A stretch of 38,791 bases of DNA from Alphaproteobacteria bacterium HGW-Alphaproteobacteria-3 (GCA_002842875.1 PHEF01000009.1:1-38791); one strand, 5' to 3'. Numbered from the stretch's first letter, positions 23,173 to 32,116 are shown. A program made the numbers and translations. The notes: generated by a model from the letters alone, not told the origin.

Positions 23173-24185
23173 AGACCCACGCGAAGGCATGGATGGTGAA
23201 CATCGCCCTCGCCGCGCTGACGCTTTTCCTCTTCGTCGCCTCCGTTTATGTCGGTCGCGGCGGCGATCTTCTGATGGACAAGTTCGCAACCGTCGCCGAA
23301 ACGGACCGCGACATCGCCTGGCTGGTGCTGACGGAAATCCGCCTGCCGCGTGCGCTGCTCGGTCTCCTTGTCGGCGCCTCGCTTGGCCTCACGGGCGCGG
23401 GCCTTCAGGGCCTCCTGCGCAATCCGCTGGCCGAGCCGGGTCTCATCGGCGCATCGGGCGGCGCGGCCCTCGGTGCCGTGCTCGTCTTTTATTCGGGCCT
23501 TTCTCTCAGCTCGATCGGATTGGCGACCGTCATGCTCGTTCCCCTCGGCGGCATTGCCGGCGCGCTCGCGGCGCTCGCCGTGCTCTATTTGCTGGCGGGC
23601 CGCAATCCCTCCATCGTCACCATCATTCTCGCGGGCGTTGCGATTTCCGCCTTTGCCGGCGCGCTCACCTCGCTCTCGCTCAATCTCGCACCGAGCCCCT
23701 ATGCCGCGCTTGAAATCGTCTTCTGGATGCTGGGCTCGCTGACCGATCGCAGCATGACGCAGGTCTGGTTCGTTCTGCCTTTCATGGGCGCGGGCTGGCT
23801 TCTCGTTGCGTCCTCCTGGCGCGCGCTCGATGCGCTTTCGCTCGGCGAGGACACGGCGGCGACGCTCGGCTTCTCCATGCGGTCGGTCACGTTGCGCGCC
23901 ATCCTCGGCACGGGGCTCGCTGTCGGCGCCGCCGTTTCCGTCACCGGCGTCATCGGCTTCGTCGGTCTCGTGGTGCCGCATCTCATGCGTCCGCTTGTCG
24001 GCCAGCGTCCGGCCTCGCTCCTTCTTCCCTCCGCCTTTGGCGGCGCGGCGCTCGTCCTTGCGGCGGACCTTCTGGTGCGTCTCCCGGTCGATGGGCCGGA
24101 ACTGAAGCTCGGCGTCGTCACCGCGCTTGTCGGCGCTCCCTTCTTCCTCTGGCTCATTCTCCGCACGCGAAGGGAGGCTTCCTGA
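23169..24185 (+). CDS. ABC importer permease, FecCD/BtuC family
   Basis: The 338-residue integral membrane protein has about nine or ten hydrophobic segments. Motifs of the family are RLPRALLGLLVGASLGLTGA and GLQGLLRNPLAEPGLIGAS near the N-terminus, and VTGVIGFVGLVVPHLMRP, which forms the coupling-helix region contacting the ATPase. Two copies would form the channel for the metal chelate. The ATG overlaps the binding-protein stop (ATGA) and the gene's stop overlaps the ATPase start (TGATG), so all three genes are translationally coupled. Confidence 0.93.
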   Translation: MKTHAKAWMVNIALAALTLFLFVASVYVGRGGDLLMDKFATVAETDRDIAWLVLTEIRLPRALLGLLVGASLGLTGAGLQGLLRNPLAEPGLIGASGGAALGAVLVFYSGLSLSSIGLATVMLVPLGGIAGALAALAVLYLLAGRNPSIVTIILAGVAISAFAGALTSLSLNLAPSPYAALEIVFWMLGSLTDRSMTQVWFVLPFMGAGWLLVASSWRALDALSLGEDTAATLGFSMRSVTLRAILGTGLAVGAAVSVTGVIGFVGLVVPHLMRPLVGQRPASLLLPSAFGGAALVLAADLLVRLPVDGPELKLGVVTALVGAPFFLWLILRTRREAS

Positions 24186-24952
24186 TGCGCCTCGCCGTCG
24201 AAAATCTTCATGCTTCATTGGGCGCCGCACGCATCATTCGCGGCGTCTCGCTTCGCGTCGAAGGGTCGCGCTTCGTCGGCCTCATCGGTCCAAACGGCGT
24301 CGGCAAGACGACGCTCATCCGCGCCGTCGCCGGCCTCATCCCCTTTGCCGGCAGCGTCACGCTGGACGGAAACCCGGTCTCCGCCCTGAGCCCACGGTCC
24401 CGCGCGCGCGCGATGTCATATCTCGCGCAGGGTGCGGGCAGCCACTGGCCGCTCGAGGTATCGCGCCTCATCGCGCTTGGCCGCCTGCCGCATCTGGAGC
24501 CTTTTCATCGTGCGAACGCCGCCGACGAAGCCGCCATCGCCCGCGCCATCGCGCTTGCGGGCGTTGCGGAATTCATCGGCCGCGATGTGCTGACATTGTC
24601 CGGCGGCGAGCGGGCTCGCGTGCTGCTGGCCCGCGCGCTGGCGGTCGAGGCACCCCTGTTGCTCGTGGACGAGCCCGTCTCCGCGCTCGATCCCTATCAC
24701 CAGATACGCATCATGGAAGTTCTGCGCGCCTATGCGGATGAAGGCCGGACGGTCGTCGCCGTCCTGCACGACCTCTCGCTCGCCGCGCGCTATTGCGACA
24801 GGCTGATCCTGCTCGACAACGGCCAGGTGAAGGCGGACGGCGCGCCGGGCGACGTGCTGACGCCGCAGAACCTCCGCGACACCTACCGCATCGAGGCGCT
24901 CATCGGCGGCGACGACGAGCGTTTCGTCCTGCCGGTGAGGCGGGTGGAGTAG
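24185..24952 (+). CDS. ABC importer ATPase, BtuD/FecE type
   Basis: The 255-residue ATPase has Walker A GPNGVGKT (35-42), the Q-loop YLAQGAG, the signature LSGGE (138-142), Walker B LLLVDEP (158-164), and the switch His in VLHDLSLA. It energises import through the adjacent permease. The gene order binding protein, permease, ATPase is a complete type II importer. Nothing else in the window, such as a TonB receptor or cobalamin genes, reveals the substrate. Confidence 0.93.
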   Translation: MRLAVENLHASLGAARIIRGVSLRVEGSRFVGLIGPNGVGKTTLIRAVAGLIPFAGSVTLDGNPVSALSPRSRARAMSYLAQGAGSHWPLEVSRLIALGRLPHLEPFHRANAADEAAIARAIALAGVAEFIGRDVLTLSGGERARVLLARALAVEAPLLLVDEPVSALDPYHQIRIMEVLRAYADEGRTVVAVLHDLSLAARYCDRLILLDNGQVKADGAPGDVLTPQNLRDTYRIEALIGGDDERFVLPVRRVE

Positions 24953-25093
24953 GGGTTACTCCGCCGCGCTGACGGCCTTGCCGAAAATAAATAGTGGCCC
25001 TTGCGAAATGCCCCGAACGGGCCCCTTCCTTGGCCGTCCGCCTTGGGTAATCATGGCGCCAGCCGATTTGCCCGCCCGCCGAGGCCCCTCCCG

Positions 25094-26407
25094 ATGCACG
25101 ACGTTCTCACGCTGAATTCCGTCACGTTGCTGATCGTCATTGCACTCGGTTGCGGCTTTGCCCTGATGCGGCTCCGCCAGCCCGCCATCGTCGGCTACAT
25201 CCTTGCGGGTGTGGTTCTCGGCCCCGGCGGCCTCGGGCTCATCCATTCGGCGGAAGGCATCGACCTCTTCGCGGAACTCGGCGTGCTGCTCCTCCTCTTC
25301 GTCATCGGCATGGAGCTGGACCTCAAGGCCTTCCGCAATGTCTTTCGCATTGCGCTCTTCTGCGCCGGGCTCCAGTCGGCCGTCGCCATTGGCCTCACCT
25401 GGGGCACGGGCTCGCTTCTGGGCTGGAGCTTCGAGCGTTCCCTCGTCCTCGGCTTCGTGCTCTCGCTGTCCTCCACCGCCGTCGGCATCAAGATGCTCGC
25501 CGAAATCGGCGAAACCCGCACCCATGCCGGCCGCCTCACCATGGGTGTCCTCATCGCGCAGGATCTGCTCATCATCCCCATGCTGGTCGTGGTGCAATCG
25601 CTCGGTTCGGCGCGCGGCGCGGATGTGGGCTTCGATCTGCTTCTGGCGCTGAAGCTCTTTGCGGCCGTGGCGGTCCTCGCGGGCGTCGCCGTGGTGCTCA
25701 CGCGCCGCGAGCGCATCGAGCTTCCCTGGAGCCGTCATCTCCGCCGCCAGCCGGACCTCGCGCCGCTTGCCAACATCGCCTTCTGTTTCGTCTTCGCCGC
25801 CGTCTCCGGCTATATCGGTCTCTCGCCCTCCTACGGCGCCTTCCTCGCGGGCCTCATCCTCGGTGCCTCGACGGACCGTCGCGCCGCCATCTTCTTCACC
25901 TCTCCGGTGCAGAGCCTCTTCCTGATGATCTTCTTCCTGTCGGTCGGGCTTTTGATCGACCTCGGGTTCATTCTCGAAAATCTCGGCGTCATTCTCCTCC
26001 TCGTCTTTGTCATTCTCGTCGCGAAGACGGCGACCAATATCGGCATTCTCCATTTTCTGCGCGAGCCCTGGGACAACGCCTTCATCGCCGGCCTCGTCAT
26101 GGCGCAGATCGGCGAGTTCTCCTTCGTGCTGGCAAAGGCGGGTCTCGGCGCGGGCGCGATCGACCGCGAAACCTACCAGCTCGCGCTGTCCGTCATCGCC
26201 TTGAGCCTCGTCGTCAGCCCCTTCTGGCTCGCCACCGCGCGCCGCATTCACGGGCTTCGCCACAACTTCCAGTTCACAGGTGTCGCCGCCACGGCGGAGC
26301 GGCTCTATCCCGGCGCCTATGCGCTCGCCTTGCGCATCTGGGCCGCGCTTCGGACACTCGCGGTTTCGGCGCGCGACCGTCTCCGCCAGCGCCGTTCGAA
26401 GCCCTGA
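25094..26407 (+). CDS. CPA2-family cation:proton antiporter (KefB-like)
   Basis: The 437-residue membrane protein has about 12 hydrophobic segments and the CPA2/Kef motifs: RLRQPAIVGYILAGVVLGPG (27-46), LLLFVIGMELDL, LSLSSTAVGIKMLAE, GVLIAQDLLIIPML and AQIGEFSFVLA. It probably exchanges K+ or Na+ for H+. Unlike KefB/KefC it lacks the cytoplasmic TrkA-N (RCK) domain: after the last membrane segment only about 50 residues remain, ending in an Arg-rich tail. GAGG lies about 10 nt before the ATG. It is the second proton antiporter in the window, unrelated to the NhaP2 type. Confidence 0.9.
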   Translation: MHDVLTLNSVTLLIVIALGCGFALMRLRQPAIVGYILAGVVLGPGGLGLIHSAEGIDLFAELGVLLLLFVIGMELDLKAFRNVFRIALFCAGLQSAVAIGLTWGTGSLLGWSFERSLVLGFVLSLSSTAVGIKMLAEIGETRTHAGRLTMGVLIAQDLLIIPMLVVVQSLGSARGADVGFDLLLALKLFAAVAVLAGVAVVLTRRERIELPWSRHLRRQPDLAPLANIAFCFVFAAVSGYIGLSPSYGAFLAGLILGASTDRRAAIFFTSPVQSLFLMIFFLSVGLLIDLGFILENLGVILLLVFVILVAKTATNIGILHFLREPWDNAFIAGLVMAQIGEFSFVLAKAGLGAGAIDRETYQLALSVIALSLVVSPFWLATARRIHGLRHNFQFTGVAATAERLYPGAYALALRIWAALRTLAVSARDRLRQRRSKP

Positions 26408-26528
26408 CCTACCGCGCCGCCATCCATGGTAACCACCGGTTTCCCGATGCCGCTTCATTGATCCGCCCCGAAGCCGGGCTCGTATCGTAGGATGTTCAGC
26501 TCATGCACATCCGGGTATCGGCGGCCAC

Positions 26529-27977
26529 ATGTCCTTAGGGAAGCACGGTTTGAAAAAGGAAGAGGGGAGCCCCTTGATCGTCTGGCTTCGCCGCGATCTG
26601 CGGCTCGACGACAATCCCGCGCTCGCCGCTGCTGCTGCGCGCGGTGCGCCGGTCGTGCCGCTCTTCATTCTCGATCCGCGAGAAGAAATCGGCGCTGCCT
26701 CGCGCTGGTGGTTGCACGGCAGTCTCGCGGCTCTCTCAAAAAGCTTTGGCCATCTCGGCATATCCCTCGTTCTGCGCCGCGGCGCGCCGATGGATGTCCT
26801 GTCCGCACTCGCCGGGGAGATCGGCGCCGGCGCCGTCTTCTGGAACCGCATCTACGAACCGCAAGCAATCGCGCGGGACAAGGCGCTGAAGGCGTCTCTC
26901 CGGAAAAGCGATGTCGAGGTCCGCAGTTTCAATGCCTCGCTCCTCGCCGAGCCCTGGGAAGTGAAGACCGGAAGCGGCGATCCCTACAAGGTCTTCACGC
27001 CTTTCTGGCGAACGCTCTCGCAAGTCCCGTTCGACACGCCACTGCCCGCACCGGGCAAACTCGCGGGTGTCGGAGGCGTTGCGACGGAAAACCTCTCCGG
27101 CTGGAATCTTCTGCCCGCAAAACCCGACTGGGCGGCGGGCCTGCGCGATACATGGACACCCGGCGAGGCGGGCGCGCAGTCCCGGCTCCGGGTGTTCGTC
27201 GAACGCGCGATGGAGGATTATCCGCGCGTCCGCGACCTGCCCGACCGCGAGGGCACGTCGCGCCTCTCGCCGCATCTGCATTGGGGCGAAATCTCGCCAC
27301 GCCGCATCTGGCACAGCGTCCGTCATGCGCAAGGCGGTGGCGGACATGCGGGAGACGCCTTTCTGCGCGAACTCGCCTGGCGCGACTTCGCCTGTCACCT
27401 TCTCTATCACTGGCCGGAAATCGAAACGGAAAACTGGAAGCGCGAATTCGACGCCTTTCCCTGGGCGCGAAACGATGCGGCTTTCGATGCATGGAGCAAG
27501 GGGCTTACGGGTTATCCCATCGTCGATGCCGGCATGCGCCAGCTCTGGCAAACGGGCTGGATGCACAACCGCGTGCGCATGATCGCGGCCTCCTTCCTCA
27601 TCAAGCATCTGCTGATCGACTGGCGCCAGGGCGCGGCATGGTTCGAGGACACGCTGGTCGATGCCGATCTCGCGGTGAACCGCGCAAGCTGGCAATGGGT
27701 GGCGGGGTCGGGCGCCGACGCGGCGCCTTACTTCCGCATCTTCAACCCCGTGCTTCAGGGCGAGAAGTTCGATGGGAGTGGCGACTATGTGCGCACCTTT
27801 GTGCCCGAGCTCGCAAATCTCGACACGAAATACGTCCACAAGCCGTGGGAAGCGCCGCGTCCCGTGCTCGAAAAGGCAGGCATCGTGTTAGGTGAAACAT
27901 ATCCCGCGCCGATCGTCGATCACGGGCGGGCGAGAGAACGCGCGCTCGCTGCGTGGCGCGCAATCAGGAGCGGTTGA
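26529..27977 (+). CDS. phr: Deoxyribodipyrimidine photolyase (class I cryptochrome/photolyase)
   Basis: The 482-residue flavoprotein repairs cyclobutane pyrimidine dimers using blue light. The N-terminal photolyase domain (LIVWLRRDLRLDDNPAL, residues 16-32) would bind an antenna pigment. The FAD domain has SRLSPHLHWGEISPR, FLRELAWRDFACHLL, GYPIVDAGMRQLWQTGWMHN and VNRASWQWVAGSGADAAPYF, all typical of CPD photolyases and containing Trp residues suited to electron transfer. It is probably transcribed alone. Its 3' end overlaps the convergent SDR gene by 14 bp. Confidence 0.95.
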   Translation: MSLGKHGLKKEEGSPLIVWLRRDLRLDDNPALAAAAARGAPVVPLFILDPREEIGAASRWWLHGSLAALSKSFGHLGISLVLRRGAPMDVLSALAGEIGAGAVFWNRIYEPQAIARDKALKASLRKSDVEVRSFNASLLAEPWEVKTGSGDPYKVFTPFWRTLSQVPFDTPLPAPGKLAGVGGVATENLSGWNLLPAKPDWAAGLRDTWTPGEAGAQSRLRVFVERAMEDYPRVRDLPDREGTSRLSPHLHWGEISPRRIWHSVRHAQGGGGHAGDAFLRELAWRDFACHLLYHWPEIETENWKREFDAFPWARNDAAFDAWSKGLTGYPIVDAGMRQLWQTGWMHNRVRMIAASFLIKHLLIDWRQGAAWFEDTLVDADLAVNRASWQWVAGSGADAAPYFRIFNPVLQGEKFDGSGDYVRTFVPELANLDTKYVHKPWEAPRPVLEKAGIVLGETYPAPIVDHGRARERALAAWRAIRSG

Positions 27978-28767
27978 GTTTGGTGGCGTATGCCGGGTGC
28001 TTGCCCTTCGGCACTGTCTTTCCCGTGAGCGCAAGCGAGAGGCGATAGGGTAGCATCTGCAGCAGGCGAAGCAGCAGCGAGAAGCGTCGCGGAAAGGCGA
28101 TCTCGAAGCGGCTCGATTGCAGCCCGCGATAGAAGGCGTCGGCGGCGTCCTCCACCTCCATCAGGAAGGGCATCGGAAATTCGTTCTTGTCGGTGAGCGG
28201 CGTCTTCACGAAGCCCGGATTGACGATCTGCAACGTCACGCCATGTTTCGCGAGATCGGGGCGCAGCGCTTCCGCCATGTTGATGAGCGCCGCCTTGCTG
28301 CCGCCATAGATCGCCGAACTCGGCAGCCCGAAATAGCCAGCAAGCGAGGCGACGAGTGCGATCCGGCCCTTGCCCCGCCCGATCATCGCCGGCATCAGCG
28401 CCTCGAGGCAGTTCACGGTGCCCATGAAGTTGAGCTCGAAGACCGGCCGCGCCCGGGCGGCGGTCAATTCATGCGCGAGCACAAGCTCGTAGGTGCCCGC
28501 GCAGAGCGCCGCGACGGCAATCGGCCCCAGCTCACCTTCGATGCGCGCAACGGTCCGGCGCACCTCTTCGGGCTTCGTCGTGTCGAGCGGAAAGGGTGCG
28601 ATCTCGCCGCCCGTTTTCGCCGCTTCCGTCTTCAGCGCGTCGAGTTCGCCCGCGCGTCTCGCCGACGCCGCCACGCGCCAGCCCTCCCGCGCCATGCGCA
28701 GCGCCAGCGCCCGCCCGATGCCCGAACTTGCGCCGGTGATCCAGACGATCTCCTTCGTGCTGCTCAT
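27964..28767 (-). CDS. SDR-family oxidoreductase
   Basis: The 267-residue short-chain dehydrogenase has TGASSGIG (11-18), SARR after strand 2 (NADP preference), S141 in LVASLAG, and Y154/K158 in YGGSK. The C-terminus has a hydrophobic stretch (FSLLLRLLQMLPYRLSLAL) that may touch the membrane, as in SDRs acting on lipid substrates (inference). Its ATG overlaps the stop of the DUF6134 gene (ATGA), so the two are coupled. Confidence 0.9.
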   Translation of the reverse strand: MSSTKEIVWITGASSGIGRALALRMAREGWRVAASARRAGELDALKTEAAKTGGEIAPFPLDTTKPEEVRRTVARIEGELGPIAVAALCAGTYELVLAHELTAARARPVFELNFMGTVNCLEALMPAMIGRGKGRIALVASLAGYFGLPSSAIYGGSKAALINMAEALRPDLAKHGVTLQIVNPGFVKTPLTDKNEFPMPFLMEVEDAADAFYRGLQSSRFEIAFPRRFSLLLRLLQMLPYRLSLALTGKTVPKGKHPAYATKLNRS

Positions 28768-29450
28768 TGGAGGGCCACCTGAAGTTCCTGCCGGTCAATT
28801 CGCACCACGCGGTAGTCGACATCCTCGCCGCGCGCCCTGAAGATCACGTTCAGCCACTCCATCTTCGGCGAGTACCAGAGCTTGAGTTCGAGGTCGCCCG
28901 TCATCTCGTATTCGCGCACGGGCAGGGTCTCGCCACCGGCCGCCGCTTCGCGCATGCCGGTGGGGGTAATGTCGACATTCAGGATGCGCCCCTTCTGCGT
29001 GTCGAGAAGCTGCGTCTGGGAAACCGTCGCCGGGTGCCAGTAGCTCGTCGGAATGATCGCCGCCGGCGCGATGAAGGTGCCGTTTGCCGAACTCGTCACT
29101 TCAAGTCCCTCTTCCGTCGCCTTCGCGCTCACCCGGTATTCGGTGCCGTCGTCGTTGGTCGCCGTTTCGAGTGTCACAAGCCTGCCGTCGCGCCATGTCT
29201 CGCGGTTCCGGTGCTCGTAGCGGAAAAGGGTGATGGGGCCGAACGACACGGCAAGCTCGATGTCGATGGCGACATGGAGGTCGTCGCCCTTGCGCGTGAA
29301 GCTGACCGTGTGGGTTCCGATGGGATCGCTCCCCCGCTCGACGCGGAAAGACAGCGCCGGCCCGGGGGACGTAGCCGGCGCTGCCGCTTCCGCGCCGAGG
29401 ACCGGAAGCACAATCGCGAGAGCCGATGCAAATTGGAGCAGCGATTTCAA
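28764..29450 (-). CDS. Secreted DUF6134-family protein
   Basis: The 228-residue protein has a signal peptide (MKSLLQFASALAIVLPVLGA) and a beta-rich mature domain: FRVERGSDPIGTHTVSF, FRYEHRNRETWRDGRLVTL, TNDDGTEYRVSA and PTSYWHPATV, a pattern I recognise as DUF6134/DUF3108-like. These are thought to be periplasmic beta-barrel or jelly-roll proteins of unknown function. It is coupled by ATGA to the downstream SDR, suggesting a joint role, possibly with an envelope lipid. Confidence 0.8.
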   Translation of the reverse strand: MKSLLQFASALAIVLPVLGAEAAAPATSPGPALSFRVERGSDPIGTHTVSFTRKGDDLHVAIDIELAVSFGPITLFRYEHRNRETWRDGRLVTLETATNDDGTEYRVSAKATEEGLEVTSSANGTFIAPAAIIPTSYWHPATVSQTQLLDTQKGRILNVDITPTGMREAAAGGETLPVREYEMTGDLELKLWYSPKMEWLNVIFRARGEDVDYRVVRIDRQELQVALQ

Positions 29451-29534
29451 AGGCGGGGACCTCTAGGGGGTTTGAACCGCTGGCTCCTTGTTCCAGCTCT
29501 CACCCCATCGATACGCCGCCGCCGCCGCGCCGGA

Positions 29535-30302
29535 TCACCGCCCCGAACGCCGCCTGTATCGCGCCGAAAGCGCAAGGCTTGCCGCCACTGTCGCGTTGAG
29601 GGACTCGACCGCCCCCGTGGTCCGGATCGCGAGCATCGTCGCGCCGAGCCCCGGCGGCAGCCCGCGTCCCTCCTCGCCGAGAACGAGGCGAAGGTTCTCC
29701 GGCCAGTCGTAGCTCTCGATATCGCTGCCCGCGCCGTCGAGCGCGGCGAGAGGCCCCTTCGCGCCCGCAAGCGCCGTCCAGTCGCCGCCCTTGAGGAAGG
29801 TCAGGCCGAACTGCGCATTCGCCCCGCCTCTGAGCGCCTTCGGATGGAAGGGATGCGCCGCCCCCTCCATCAGCACGATGCGAACCGCGCCGAAGGCTGC
29901 CGCGCTGCGCAACGCCGCGCCGAGATTGGACGGGTCGCCGAGCGCCAGCACGAGTTCGAAGCCTTGCGGCGCCTTCGAGAAATCCGCCGCCGCCATCTCC
30001 GGCACGTCGCCGATGAGCAGCGGAAATCCCGTGCCGTTCGTATCGAGTGCCTCGAAGAGCGGCTTTGCCAGCACATAGCGTTCGATGGACGGGGGCAGGG
30101 CGAGCCGGTTGAGGTCGCTCTCGCTCCGCGCCAGCGCCGCCGTAAAGCGGCTCCCGTATCGCGCCAGTGCCTCCGGCACGGTCTTCCGCCCCGAAAGGAT
30201 GAATTCCCCATGCTTGCGGATGCCGCGCGATTCGCCGAGCGCCAGCCATTTCTTTGCCCGCGCATTCTGCAGGCTGTCGATTTCGCGCGCCCCGCCGCTC
30301 AT
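29535..30302 (-). CDS. SpoU/TrmH-family RNA 2'-O-methyltransferase
   Basis: The 255-residue protein has the SpoU domain with its knotted C-terminal motifs: LALGDPSNLGAALRSAAAFG (motif 1), RLVLGEEGRGLPPGLGA (motif 2) and VESLNATVAASLALS (motif 3). The N-terminus (IDSLQNARAKKWLAL...KHGEFILSGRKTVPEAL) resembles the substrate-binding domain of rRNA methyltransferases such as RlmB/TsnR-like proteins. It methylates a ribose in rRNA or tRNA; the site cannot be predicted here. AAGGA precedes the ATG at 30302; the open frame extends upstream without similarity. Confidence 0.9.
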   Translation of the reverse strand: MSGGAREIDSLQNARAKKWLALGESRGIRKHGEFILSGRKTVPEALARYGSRFTAALARSESDLNRLALPPSIERYVLAKPLFEALDTNGTGFPLLIGDVPEMAAADFSKAPQGFELVLALGDPSNLGAALRSAAAFGAVRIVLMEGAAHPFHPKALRGGANAQFGLTFLKGGDWTALAGAKGPLAALDGAGSDIESYDWPENLRLVLGEEGRGLPPGLGATMLAIRTTGAVESLNATVAASLALSARYRRRSGR

Positions 30303-30452
30303 TTTCTGTCCTTTTGCGAATCCCGCTAATCCGCGATCATAGAGGGGCAACAGGCAGAATAAAAAGGAACCCATCCTCGCCCCGCGAGGGACCGAAATTT
30401 GCGGAGCGAATTTCGCGGAGGGGTGAGCCGGTAAACTGAAGCGGAGGGGACA

Positions 30453-31142
30453 ATGCTGCAGGAAATCTTTTCAATGGGCGACGGTCTCGACGCCATCCGC
30501 ATTGCGCTGGCGCTTCTCTCGCTCGCGGCTGCCATCGCCTACCAGCTGATCGAAAGCCGGCCGCCCTCCGCGCCCCGCACCGGCCTCAAGACCGCCGCCA
30601 TCGGCCTCCTCGTCCCGCTGCCGCTTCTCGCGCTGGGGCAGGGGCCGGCCCTGCCTTTCGTCCTCCTTGCCGCCGCCTTCTTCTTCTCCAGCGCGGGCGA
30701 TCTCTTCCTCGCCCTGAAGGGCGATGCGCGCAACTTCCCGCGCGGTCTCGCCGCCTTCCTTGTCAGCCACCTCTTCTACATCGCGGTCATGATCCCCCTC
30801 GCCAGCGCGCCGGACACGCTTGCCCTCAAGGCGGCATCGCTCGCCGTCGGCCTCGGCGCTATTGCGCTCTATTTCACGCTCGCGCCATCCCTTGGAAAGC
30901 TGAAGCTCCCCGTCGGCGCCTATCTCGTCGCCATCCTCGTCATGGCGCTTTCGGCGCTGGCGATCCCAGAGGGTGCGCCCTTTCTCGGCCTCGGCGCCGT
31001 CCTCTTCGTGATCTCCGACAGCGTCATCGCGATCGACAAGTTCCGTGGCGGCGTTCCCTTTCGCGGGCCCATCGTCTGGGTCACCTACTATGTGGGTCAG
31101 GCGTTGATGGCGGCGAGCCTCATGGCGCTGCTCGCAGCATGA
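30453..31142 (+). CDS. Lysoplasmalogenase (YhhN/TMEM86 family)
   Basis: The 229-residue inner-membrane protein has about seven or eight hydrophobic segments. The conserved YhhN residues are visible in SAGDLFLALKG (about 80), GAVLFVISDSVIAIDKF (about 182-198, with the two conserved Asp) and WVTYYVGQALMA. The family hydrolyses the vinyl-ether bond of lysoplasmalogens. GGAGGGGAC precedes the ATG. A short inverted repeat CGAAATT/AATTTCG lies in the gap upstream. Its stop overlaps, as ATGA, the start of a decayed esterase gene. Confidence 0.88.
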   Translation: MLQEIFSMGDGLDAIRIALALLSLAAAIAYQLIESRPPSAPRTGLKTAAIGLLVPLPLLALGQGPALPFVLLAAAFFFSSAGDLFLALKGDARNFPRGLAAFLVSHLFYIAVMIPLASAPDTLALKAASLAVGLGAIALYFTLAPSLGKLKLPVGAYLVAILVMALSALAIPEGAPFLGLGAVLFVISDSVIAIDKFRGGVPFRGPIVWVTYYVGQALMAASLMALLAA

Positions 31143-31369
31143 CCGCGCCGATAGACGGCACCTGCGATCCCCGCTCGGCGCCGATGCCCATATCGGCCTT
31201 CCGCCCACGGAGCATCCCCGCGCCGCCGCGTTCCTCTGGCCGTCCGTCCTCCCCGAGCGCCCCGAAGGCGACCTGCCGGACGACATCCTCATGAAATGGA
31301 ACACCTATTGGAATCCGCCCGGCATTTCCGGCGCTCCTCGCCGCGATCTATGAGAGTCTCGGTGGCTGA
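31139..31369 (+). pseudogene. Remnant of a beta-lactamase-fold serine hydrolase (EstB-like)
   Basis: Three fragments in two frames match the order of an EstB-type esterase. The ATG overlaps the lysoplasmalogenase stop and gives MTAPIDGTCDPR, the family N-terminus. A shifted frame then reads GADAHIGLPPTEHPRAAAFL and further to DDILMKWNTYWNPPG, like the middle of such proteins. The original frame resumes and ends PALLAAIYESLGG with a stop at 31367. The SxxK nucleophile region is missing. A protein of about 380 residues has thus shrunk to 231 bp by deletion and frameshift. Confidence 0.7.
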
Positions 31370-31376
31370 CACGCGT

Positions 31377-31523
31377 TCAGTGGCAGTGCACGACACCCGC
31401 GCTGTTGTCCATGTGACAGCATTGTCCGGGCGGCGACGACTTGCGGCACCCGCCGCCATGCGCATTCGCCACCGTCGGTATCGTCATGGCCAGCAGGCCA
31501 AGAGCCAGGATCAGCTTTCTCAT
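31377..31523 (-). CDS. Small secreted Cys/His-rich protein (YHYH-like)
   Basis: The 48-residue precursor has a signal peptide (MRKLILALGLLAMTIPTVANA) and a mature peptide of about 27 residues with three Cys and four His (HGGGCRKSSPPGQCCHMD and the end GVVHCH). The pattern GCxxxxxxGxxHCH resembles YHYH-domain proteins, which are suspected to bind metals or form disulfides in the periplasm. The start is fixed by a strong GGAGG five bases before the ATG; the frame is open upstream but crosses the tRNA gene. Function is unknown. Confidence 0.75.
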   Translation of the reverse strand: MRKLILALGLLAMTIPTVANAHGGGCRKSSPPGQCCHMDNSAGVVHCH

Positions 31524-31629
31524 CGGCTCCTCCTTCTCCAGTCGATGCATGACCTTACCGGAAGGAGCCCGCTCGACCCAGAACCGGTTTGGAATCGAAA
31601 CGAAGGCGAAGATGGAGCTTCGGGAGAAG

Positions 31630-31645
31630 ATGGTGCCGTGGGAGA
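31630..31645 (-). repeat. Copy of the tRNA-Thr 3' end
   Basis: TGGTGCCGTGGGAGAA directly precedes TGGTGCTGTGGGAGAG (31647 on), the reverse of the tRNA 3' end with its CCA. The two copies have a 17-bp period and differ at two or three positions. It may be a slippage product or the trace of an integration event at the tRNA. Confidence 0.6.
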
Positions 31646-31646
31646 A

Positions 31647-31721
<75 letters not shown>

Positions 31722-31942
31722 ATGCCGGGAGGGGCGGTCTGACCGGGCCCCGCTCGAAGTCTCGCCCCGAATGGTAAACAGCGCATGAGCGCCCGCCGGA
31801 GCGGCCCTTCGGAAAGCGCGCGGAAAGTGCCACAGCGACCCCCCTCGCGCAAGATGCCGCAACGCACTATCTTCCCCCCAATTCTCCCTCGCGCGGGCTG
31901 CCGGATATCCGGCCCTGGCCCCCTGAAACAGAGCAGCAGAAA

Positions 31943-32116
31943 ATGAAGAACAGCCGCACCACCTTCGATCCCCGCACTCCCGGCGGCAAGGGCACCGACC
32001 GCGCCGCCCAGACCCGCGAAGCCAAGGCCAAAACCGCCCGCCTCGCCGAGGCGCTCCGCGAAAACCTCAAGAAACGGAAGGGGCAGGCAAGGGCCCGCAA
32101 GGATGACGCGGAATAG
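31943..32116 (+). CDS. Small basic protein, 57 residues
   Basis: This short frame starts MKNSRTTFDPRTPGGKGTDR and continues as a charged, Lys/Arg/Ala-rich helix (EAKAKTARLAEALRENLKKR) ending ARKDDAE. It is rich in positive charge and lacks membrane or signal segments. Similar small uncharacterised proteins occur next to murA in related alphaproteobacteria, as far as I recall. The spacing of 118 bp to murA and the same strand suggest co-transcription. A weak AGCAG purine stretch precedes the ATG. The function is unknown; nucleic-acid binding would fit its composition. Confidence 0.6.
   Translation: MKNSRTTFDPRTPGGKGTDRAAQTREAKAKTARLAEALRENLKKRKGQARARKDDAE

Noticed and set aside
29451..29534. 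tRNA-like segment on the minus strand with a T-loop-like GGTTCAAACC
   Set aside because: No matching acceptor stem or anticodon arm could be formed.
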